Under the pieces are notes generated by a model, which made no database searches, had not been told where the DNA came from, and saw only the letters and a list, made by a program, of their open reading frames with translations. A DNA stretch of 64,000 bases from JABCYV01 sp963729325 (GTDB lineage: Bacteria; Acidobacteriota; Terriglobia; Terriglobales; Acidobacteriaceae), in the NCBI GenBank assembly GCA_963729325.1, contig CAVSNS010000033.1, forward strand, positions 310,001 through 374,000. The letters run 5' to 3'. This document shows positions 58,405 to 64,000 of the stretch, piece by piece (the first letter of the stretch is position 1; each line of letters starts with the position of its first letter). The position numbers and the translations under genes are program-made.

Positions 58405-58623
58405 ATGAAGCGTTCTGATCGCGTTTTTGATGCTTTACATACTTTGCGAAACCGTTATATGCTCTGTCAGCTTGCGTCCAAGGCTACCCGGAAGTTTCAC
58501 AAGCCCAACACCAGAATCCAAGAGACGATGAACGAGGTCTTGGAGCGGATTGCAAGCTCGGAGCGGCAATCGGTTCTGTCCGAACCGGAGAATGTGAACG
58601 AGGCACAACGGCGGGCTGCTTAA
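58405..58623 (+). CDS. Small protein similar to RNA polymerase omega subunit
   Basis: 72 residues, ATG with AGGAG 10 bases upstream (TTAGGAGAAAGTCTA). The segment LRNRYMLCQLASKATRKFH matches the core of omega (N-R-[FY]-x-L-x-x-x-A-[AS]-K-x-[AT]-R-x-L), and NEVLERIA falls where omega has ALEEI. It is shorter than most omegas and lies next to rho rather than gmk. If correct it would stabilise RNA polymerase assembly through beta-prime. A small unrelated helical protein is the alternative. Confidence 0.55.
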   Translation: MKRSDRVFDALHTLRNRYMLCQLASKATRKFHKPNTRIQETMNEVLERIASSERQSVLSEPENVNEAQRRAA

Positions 58624-58707
58624 CTTCAGCCCCGCCGCTTAGCCCCGCAGGTGGATTCTTCTCTTTAGCGTAACCCCCCTTTTGAAAATCTCCTCGCAGG
58701 TGAATAG

Positions 58708-59958
58708 ATGACCATTGCAGAACTCAAAGAAAAGAACATAACCGAGCTGACTAAGATCGCCCGATCTTTGGATCTGCCCGGAGCCAGCGGACTGCGCAAG
58801 CAAGACCTGATCTTCAAGATTCTCCAGGCGCAGAGCGAAAAAGAAGGCCACATTTTTGCCGAGGGCGTGCTGGAAATCCTGCCCGACGGCTACGGCTTTC
58901 TGCGCTCGCCCGATTACAACTATTTGCCGGGCCCGGACGACATTTACGTCTCGCCCTCGCAGATCCGCAAGTTCGACCTCAAGACCGGTGACACTATCAG
59001 CGGCCAGGTGCGTCCTCCGCATGAAGGCGAGAAATATTTCGCGCTGGTCAAGATTGAAGCCGTCAACTTCGAATCGCCCGATGAAGCCCGCAACAAGATT
59101 CTGTTCGACAACCTGACGCCACTGTATCCGCAGGAACGTCTTAAGCTCGAGACCGTCCGCGAAAACGTCAGTGCCCGCGTAATGGATCTGTTGACACCGA
59201 TCGGAAAAGGGCAGCGCGGTTTGATCGTTTCTCCGCCGCGCGCCGGCAAGACCATGTTGTTGCAGAACGTAGCGAATTCCATCACCACCAATCATCCGGA
59301 AGTGGTGTTGATTGTTCTGTTGATCGATGAGCGACCGGAAGAAGTCACCGACATGCAGAGGTCGGTGAAGGGTGAGGTTATTTCCTCGACTTTCGACGAG
59401 CCCGCCGCCCGCCACGTACAAGTGGCGGAGATGGTGATCGAAAAGGCTAAGCGCCTGGTCGAACATAAGCGCGATGTAGTTATTCTGCTCGACTCCATTA
59501 CCCGGCTGGCGCGCGCTTACAACACTATCGTTCCGCCCAGCGGCAAGGTACTTTCGGGCGGCGTGGATTCCAATGCGTTGCAACGTCCGAAGCGGTTCTT
59601 TGGCGCGGCCCGGAATATCGAAGAAGGCGGTTCGCTCACCATCATCGCCACCGCACTGATCGATACCGGCTCGCGCATGGATGACGTGATCTTTGAAGAA
59701 TTCAAAGGCACGGGCAATATGGAAATTATTCTTGATCGCAAGCTGGTCGATAAGCGTACTTTCCCGGCCATCGACATCCAACGCTCCGGCACGCGTAAGG
59801 AAGAGTTGCTGATTCCGAAAGAAGACCTGACGCGCATCTGGGTGCTACGCCGAGTGTTGAATCCGCTCTCTCCCGTAGAAGCGATGGAACTGTTGATCGA
59901 CAAGCTGAGCAAAGCCAAATCGAACGGGGAGTTCCTGGCCAATATGAGTTCGCTGTAG
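58708..59958 (+). CDS. rho: Transcription termination factor Rho
   Basis: 416 residues, intact. Rho_N domain (MTIAELKEKNITELTKIARSLDLPGASGLRKQDLIFKIL), RNA-binding cold-shock-like domain (EGVLEILPDGYGFLRSPDYNYLPGPDDIYVSPSQIRKF), then the RecA-type ATPase: Walker A SPPRAGKTMLLQ, Walker B DVVILLDSITRLARAYN, Q/R-loops and GGSLTIIATALIDTGSRMD. The end SPVEAMELLIDKLSKAKSNGEFLANM is conserved. Hexameric helicase ending transcription at C-rich sites. ATG 58708 follows CGCAGGTGAATAG. Confidence 0.98.
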   Translation: MTIAELKEKNITELTKIARSLDLPGASGLRKQDLIFKILQAQSEKEGHIFAEGVLEILPDGYGFLRSPDYNYLPGPDDIYVSPSQIRKFDLKTGDTISGQVRPPHEGEKYFALVKIEAVNFESPDEARNKILFDNLTPLYPQERLKLETVRENVSARVMDLLTPIGKGQRGLIVSPPRAGKTMLLQNVANSITTNHPEVVLIVLLIDERPEEVTDMQRSVKGEVISSTFDEPAARHVQVAEMVIEKAKRLVEHKRDVVILLDSITRLARAYNTIVPPSGKVLSGGVDSNALQRPKRFFGAARNIEEGGSLTIIATALIDTGSRMDDVIFEEFKGTGNMEIILDRKLVDKRTFPAIDIQRSGTRKEELLIPKEDLTRIWVLRRVLNPLSPVEAMELLIDKLSKAKSNGEFLANMSSL

Positions 59959-60126
59959 TTCGCGATGCTGCGAGCGGGCTTGCCTCGCCCGGCGCTGCGC
60001 TTTCGACACCTTGCCCCTCGGTCCATTTCTACGATCTTCCCAGTGCACAGCCGGACGACGATTTCTGCTAGATCACTACCGCACGTATAATAGTGGGCTT
60101 CATTTTCCCAGTCTCCCGAGGTTATC

Positions 60127-60486
60127 GTGCGATTTAAGACTCTTGGTCTGATCATTCTGTTGTGCGTGCTCGCAGCGGTTCAATCAGTGCCTTGCCAGGC
60201 ACAACAGCAACCCCCGCGCCCGCCTGACTATCCACCCAATCGGCCGCCAACTCTGGAGGAAGAGCAACACGCCAAGATAGAGAAGGAGATGGCCAAAAAG
60301 GCGAACCAACAGCGTCAGGCCGAGCTCAAACGCGATACAGACAGGTTGCTTAAGCTAGCCACCGAGCTGAAGCAATATGTAGATAAAACCAACGAAAACA
60401 CGCTCTCACTCGAAGTACTCAAGAAGGCAGAGGAGATTGAGAAGCTCGCCCACAGTGTGAAAGACAAGATGAAAGGCGGTTATTGA
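60127..60486 (+). CDS. Small exported coiled-coil protein, unknown
   Basis: 119 residues from GTG 60127. Signal peptide TLGLIILLCVLAAVQSVPCQA, a Pro-rich linker (QQPPRPPDYPPNRPPTLEEEQ), then a long charged helix (KIEKEMAKKANQQRQAELKRDTDRLLKLATELKQYVDK ... LSLEVLKKAEEIEKLAHSVKDKMKGGY) that should form a coiled coil in the periplasm. No named family. The gene precedes fur by about 120 bases. Confidence 0.6.
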   Translation: MRFKTLGLIILLCVLAAVQSVPCQAQQQPPRPPDYPPNRPPTLEEEQHAKIEKEMAKKANQQRQAELKRDTDRLLKLATELKQYVDKTNENTLSLEVLKKAEEIEKLAHSVKDKMKGGY

Positions 60487-60562
60487 GCACTCTTCCCGGT
60501 CGGTTCGCGGTTTTCCCTTAAGCTTTCAACCCAAAATTTTCCGATTTGCCGGAACTTCCGCC

Positions 60563-60586
60563 TATAATGTTGCAACTCAGTATCAA
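60563..60586 (+). promoter_or_regulatory. fur promoter -10 box and overlapping Fur-type operator
   Basis: TATAAT (60563-60568) followed by TTGCAACT C AGTATCAA (60570-60586), a partial inverted repeat of the TTGCAACT-N-AGTTGCAA type that would cover the transcription start. Suggests autoregulation. Confidence 0.55.
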
Positions 60587-60604
60587 GAAGGAGTGAAAAG
60601 TCCC

Positions 60605-61063
60605 ATGCCTCTACCTCAGACCGAAGCTCCTGGACGGCTGCAAGCGGAGCTGATGTCCCGCGGCTTGCGTATGACTCATCAGCGCCGTACTATCCTCAGC
60701 GTGGTGGAGACCGCCAAGCAACACCTCGATGCAAGCCAGCTTCTTCGTCGCGCCCGCCGGCTCGATCCCAGGATTGACCGGGTCACCGTATACCGCACAC
60801 TAGCTTTGTTGAAGCGTCATGGCCTGGTGGACGAACTCGATCTAATGCATATGCAGGGGGAGAAGCATTATTACGAACGCCGCCCACAGAGAGATCATAT
60901 TCACATGGCTTGTTTGCGCTGTGGCAAGATCACGGAATTCGAAAGTGACCTATTCGACCGGCTGAAAGGGCAGATCCAGCGCGATTGCCAGTTCCACATC
61001 GTGGTCACTCGTCTGGAAGTCGGTGGTTACTGCGCGCAGTGTCGCACCTCCTCATCTTCCTGA
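60605..61063 (+). CDS. Fur-family metalloregulator
   Basis: About 152 residues from ATG 60605 (GTG 60593 lies within the ribosome binding site AAGGAGTG). Winged helix: LMSRGLRMTHQRRTILSVV, SQLLRRARRLDPRIDRVTVYRTLALLKRHGLVDEL, the recognition helix of the Fur fold. The dimerisation/metal domain has HYYERRPQRDHIHMACLRCGKITEFE with CLRC and a C-terminal CAQC, so both structural-zinc Cys pairs are present. The metal sensed (Fe, Zn, Mn or peroxide) cannot be told. Operator-like repeats precede it and the downstream operon. Confidence 0.92.
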   Translation: MPLPQTEAPGRLQAELMSRGLRMTHQRRTILSVVETAKQHLDASQLLRRARRLDPRIDRVTVYRTLALLKRHGLVDELDLMHMQGEKHYYERRPQRDHIHMACLRCGKITEFESDLFDRLKGQIQRDCQFHIVVTRLEVGGYCAQCRTSSSS

Positions 61064-61074
61064 AGCGCTCGGTG

Positions 61075-61090
61075 TTGCAACTGGTTGCAA
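61075..61090. promoter_or_regulatory. Fur-type operator, second site
   Basis: TTGCAAC TG GTTGCAA: perfect 7-base arms with a 2-base centre, just after the fur stop codon. Confidence 0.5.
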
Positions 61091-61120
61091 CAATCCTGAA
61101 ACAATAAACGCCAGACGATC

Positions 61121-61186
61121 TTGACCGGAGAAGTTCTGATCTCTACGATGGATTTCGTCGCCAATATACATGCAACTGAGTTGCAA
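61121..61186 (+). promoter_or_regulatory. Promoter and Fur-type operator of the barrel/cytochrome operon
   Basis: TTGACC (61121-61126), 17 bases, TACGAT (61144-61149), then operator TGCAACT G AGTTGCA (61171-61185), perfect 7-base arms. The operator ends 3 bases before the ATG at 61189, leaving little room for a ribosome binding site. Confidence 0.55.
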
Positions 61187-61188
61187 TA

Positions 61189-62058
61189 ATGATTAAATTT
61201 GACCGCCTGATTCTGTTTACGCTCTCCACCGTAGTCTGCTCCATGGCACAGGAAAGCCCTTATTTTGTTACCTACAACCATCACATGGAGGAACCGGGTA
61301 ATCTGGACATTGAAGTATCGAGCACAACCAACGTTCCACGCTCCGGTCAAAAGTATTATTTTGCTCCGTGCATCGAGTTTGAATACGGAGTGACCGCAAG
61401 GTGGACGACGGAACTTTATCTGGAAGGCCAGTCTACCTATGGTGACAGTACAATCTTCACCGGCTGGAGAATCGAAAACCGGTTTCGGCCGCTGAAACGC
61501 GAACACTGGATCAACCCAGTTCTCTATCTGGAATACGAAAACCTTAGCGAAGCGAGCCGTATCCAGAAGGAAATCGAAGGCGGGGCGCCTGATGTCAGTT
61601 CCCCAAATGCCGAACTGCGCCAGATCAAAGTCCAGGAACTGGAAACTAAGCTTATCGTTTCGCGCGATGTGCATGATTGGAATCTGGCGGGTAACTTCAT
61701 CGTGGCAAAAAACTTTTCGCAGAATGCGGGTTTTGAATTCGGCTATGCGCTCGCCTTCTCCCGGCCATTAGCGACGCTGGCTTCAGGAACGAATTGCCGA
61801 TTCTGTCGGGAAAACTTCTCCGCCGGGATGGAGCTCTACGGCGGCCTGGGGAGCACGCTTGGCTTTGGCCTCCATGACACAGCACACTATGCAGCGCCGG
61901 TTGTCGCCTGGCTGGTCAGCGACAACACCACCCTTCGTTTCTCCACTGGCGTCGGTCTGACTCACGAGAGTAGTCCTGTGCTTTTTCGATTCGGGTACAG
62001 CTACGAGATCCAGGGAATTGGCAATAAGCTGTCGCGACTATTCGGAGCTAAGAGATGA
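61189..62058 (+). CDS. Outer-membrane beta-barrel protein, unknown
   Basis: 289 residues. Signal peptide FDRLILFTLSTVVCSMAQ, then alternating polar/aromatic strands typical of a barrel: GNLDIEVSSTTNVP, YYFAPCIEFEYGVTARWTTELYLEGQ, HWINPVLYLEYEN, WNLAGNFIVAKNF, AGFEFGYALAFSRPL, LRFSTGVGLTHESSPVLFRFGYSYEI. One C-x2-C pair (NCRFCREN) is unusual for a barrel and could be a ligand site. It overlaps the cytochrome gene by 4 bases (ATGA), so the two are co-translated. Likely controlled by the Fur-family regulator. Confidence 0.65.
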   Translation: MIKFDRLILFTLSTVVCSMAQESPYFVTYNHHMEEPGNLDIEVSSTTNVPRSGQKYYFAPCIEFEYGVTARWTTELYLEGQSTYGDSTIFTGWRIENRFRPLKREHWINPVLYLEYENLSEASRIQKEIEGGAPDVSSPNAELRQIKVQELETKLIVSRDVHDWNLAGNFIVAKNFSQNAGFEFGYALAFSRPLATLASGTNCRFCRENFSAGMELYGGLGSTLGFGLHDTAHYAAPVVAWLVSDNTTLRFSTGVGLTHESSPVLFRFGYSYEIQGIGNKLSRLFGAKR

Positions 62059-62465
62059 CCCGCCCCGTGCTGATGGGGTTAGGCTGTTATCTCGCGCTGT
62101 TCGCTGCGATGCTGGGTCAGAACACCGCATACCAACCTGATCCCGATTGGCGCGCGCCGGAAGAAGCGGCATCCAAACCCAATCCGCTTGCCAATCGGCC
62201 CGCGGCCGCCGCGGGAGGGAAGAAGCTCTTCCTGCGAAACTGTGCGGAATGCCACGGTGAGGATGGCAGTGGAATTATCAAGAAACACTCGGCAAATTTA
62301 CACCTTCCAGTGGTGCAAGAGCAGAAGGACGGTGTGCTCTATTGGAAGATTACCAACGGTAATCCAGATCGCGGTATGCCATCGTTTAGCAAACTCCCCG
62401 AACTGGAACGCTGGCAGTTGGTGCTTTTCCTGCGAACGTTGAAACCCGCGGAGAAGCAGCCATGA
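62055..62465 (+). CDS. Monohaem cytochrome c (exported)
   Basis: 136 residues. Signal peptide GLGCYLALFAAMLG, a short linker rich in Pro/Ala, then class I cytochrome c: haem motif RNCAECHGEDGSG (CxxCH) and the Met-ligand region NGNPDRGMPSFSKLPELERWQLVLFLRTL. It would carry electrons in the periplasm, possibly to or from the barrel protein made from the same mRNA. The redox partner is not present. Ends 14 bases before the convergent hppA stop. Confidence 0.9.
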   Translation: MTRPVLMGLGCYLALFAAMLGQNTAYQPDPDWRAPEEAASKPNPLANRPAAAAGGKKLFLRNCAECHGEDGSGIIKKHSANLHLPVVQEQKDGVLYWKITNGNPDRGMPSFSKLPELERWQLVLFLRTLKPAEKQP

Positions 62466-62478
62466 TCTTAAAGACTTC

Positions 62479-64000
62479 CTAGTCAGCCGCTGCGTGGACC
62501 CTGGCGATGCTTTCTCCCTTAACAATGCGCATGCCATAGAACGACCGGTAGACAAAGAAGAACGATACAAGGAAGAAGCCTAGCGCCAGCACGTTGGTGA
62601 GAGTCGAGCCCTGCGTTGCAGTCAGAGTCACCGCCAGCTCAACCGCCAGCAATCCAAAAAGCGTAGTGAACTTGATAACCGGGTTCAGAGGCGACAGAAG
62701 AAGTGTCCTTGAACGGGTCGCCGACGGTGTCGCCGACGACCGTGGCGTCGTGCAGCGCAGTGCCTTTCTGCTTCATTACGACTTCGACAATCTTCTTGGC
62801 ATTGTCCCAGGCGGCCCCGGTATTGGCCATGAAGATCGCCTGGTAGAGGCCAAAAACAGCGATGGAGATCAGATAGCCGATAAAGAAAAACGGATCGACG
62901 AAGGCGAAGCACAGGGTGCCGAAGAAAACCGCCAGAAAGATGTTCAACATCCCTTTCTGCGCGTACCTGGTGCAGATTTCCACCACCTTTTTGCTATCGG
63001 CGACGGAGGCTTTCTCCACTCCTTCGAGCTTTATATTGGCCTTGATGAACTCGACCGCGCGATAAGCGCCGGTGGTCACTGCCTGTGTGGAGGCGCCCGT
63101 GAACCAGTAAATCATGGCGCCACCGGTGATCAGGCCCAGGAAAAAAGGCGCATGCAGCAAGGATAATTTTTCAACATTCTGCGTAAGCCCGCTGGTCAGC
63201 GCCATGATGATGGAGAAGATCATGGTAGTGGCGCCGACCACCGCCGTCCCAATCAGCACCGGCTTGGCAGTTGCTTTAAAGGTGTTCCCCGCGCCGTCAT
63301 TGGCTTCGAGCAGATCCTTGGCGCGGTCGAAGTTGACGTCGAACTTGTACTCTCCCTTAATCTGCTGTCGAACATTGGGGACCTGCTCGATCAGCGATAG
63401 TTCATAAACGGATTGTGCATTGTCCGTGACCGGACCATAGGAGTCGACCGCAATCGTCACCGGGCCCATGCCGAGGAATCCGAAAGCCACCAGACCAAAA
63501 GCGAATACCGGCGCCGCGATCATCAGCGCGCCCAGGCCCATGGTGCTGAAGTAGTAAGCGACGGACATGAGAATGACCATCGAGAGTCCGAGGTAGTACG
63601 CGGAAAAATTTCCCGCCACGAATCCCGAAAGGATGTCCAGCGACGCCCCGCCTTCTTGAGCCGAGGTTACTACTTCCTTCACATGCCGCGATTCCGTGGA
63701 AGTGAAAACCTTAACCAACTCTGGAATGACCGCGCCCGCCAGAGTGCCACAGGAAATGATGGTAGCCAACTTCCACCATTGGGAGCTGTCACCGCCAAGT
63801 TCGGGAACGATGATCGAAGAAATAATGTAGGTCATGGCGATCGAAACGATCGACGTAATCCATACCAGCGAAGTGAGCGGCGCCTCGAAGTTCATTTCAG
63901 TGGCGTTGCCGAACCGGGCCTTGGCGATGGCGCCATTGAAGAAGTAGGAGACGGCGCTGGCCACCAGCATCATGACGCGCATGACAAAAATCCAGACCAG
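62479..64000 (-). CDS. hppA: Membrane-bound proton-translocating pyrophosphatase, 5' partial, one frameshift
   Basis: The C-terminal about 500 residues; the N-terminus lies beyond the window. Several membrane helices, GGASLDILSGFVAGNFSAYYLGLSM, GMGPVTIAVDSYGPVTDNAQ (pyrophosphate/Mg site), then DGAGNTFKATAKPVLIGTAVV, AFFLGLITGGAMIYWFTGAST-like helix, and NTGAAWDNAKKIVE with DATVVGDTVGDPFKDT. The frame breaks near 62692; the other frame continues with NPVIKFTTLFGLLAVELAV to TAG 62479-62481. The Lys in GNTFK is at the position that in this family marks potassium-independent enzymes. Confidence 0.92.

Noticed and set aside
1..64000. Search for tRNA, rRNA, CRISPR arrays, prophage genes and transposases
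   Set aside because: No regularly spaced repeats, no tRNA TpsiC/acceptor pattern, no rRNA core sequences and no transposase or phage structural motifs were found by eye.

Overview
The window looks like chromosomal DNA of an Acidobacteriota bacterium (Terriglobia/Koribacter-like). This is inferred from moderately high GC, the mix of conserved but unnamed secreted proteins, the Asp-box exported protein, the Tat-exported FAD enzymes and the lineage-typical intergenic hairpins. No rRNA, tRNA or CRISPR array is visible. Many genes are split by single-base frameshifts, including housekeeping genes (rsmE, comM, cydA, cydB, hppA, thiolase). These are far denser from about 25 kb to 57 kb than in the first 24 kb. 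Because both broken halves stay conserved up to the break, indel errors in the assembly are the simplest explanation. I annotate such loci as one gene and give the break positions.

Layout. 0-3 kb: metabolite repair (nnrD), a PilZ protein, tsaE and a secreted protein. 3-9 kb: fabI, an MFS exporter, a GT39-like membrane glycosyltransferase, a TPR protein and a Pro-rich exported protein. 9-20 kb: an NtrB/NtrC-type pair, an OmpA-like envelope protein, an Asp-box protein, a small SnoaL/NmrA operon with an amber codon, and a truncated kinase next to a second NtrC-type regulator. 20-27 kb: unnamed small proteins, a GT4 glycosyltransferase, a CDGSH protein, a Tat-exported FAD oxidoreductase and a Xre/RES toxin-antitoxin pair with a clear promoter. 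27-34 kb: MoxR ATPase + VWA protein, MBL hydrolase, Lon-N protein, SDR, TPR protein, a Cys-rich unknown and a thioesterase.

34-44 kb: cytochrome bd oxidase (cydAB), SDR, Mrp Fe-S carrier, a membrane unknown, a sarcosine-oxidase-like flavoprotein, then hrcA-grpE-dnaJ behind a CIRCE element and a strong promoter. 44-52 kb: rsmE, a UvrD-like helicase fused to a PD-(D/E)XK Fe-S nuclease, a tiny Lys-rich peptide gene with its own promoter and terminator, a thiolase, a phospholipase-C-like phosphoesterase and a 3' remnant of a second thiolase. 52-64 kb: NTF2-like protein, SDR + PAS histidine kinase, comM behind a perfect TGTGA-N6-TCACA site, a group-II-intron-like RNA without reverse transcriptase, an omega-like small protein, rho, a Fur-family regulator whose likely operators (TTGCAAC inverted repeats) flank it and precede a beta-barrel/cytochrome c operon, and a membrane pyrophosphatase that runs off the end.

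The most interesting items are the micro-gene at 47.7-47.9 kb, the Fur-type operator set at 60.5-61.2 kb, the RT-less intron-like RNA at 57.1 kb, the thiolase remnant at 51.6 kb, and the RES/Xre module.
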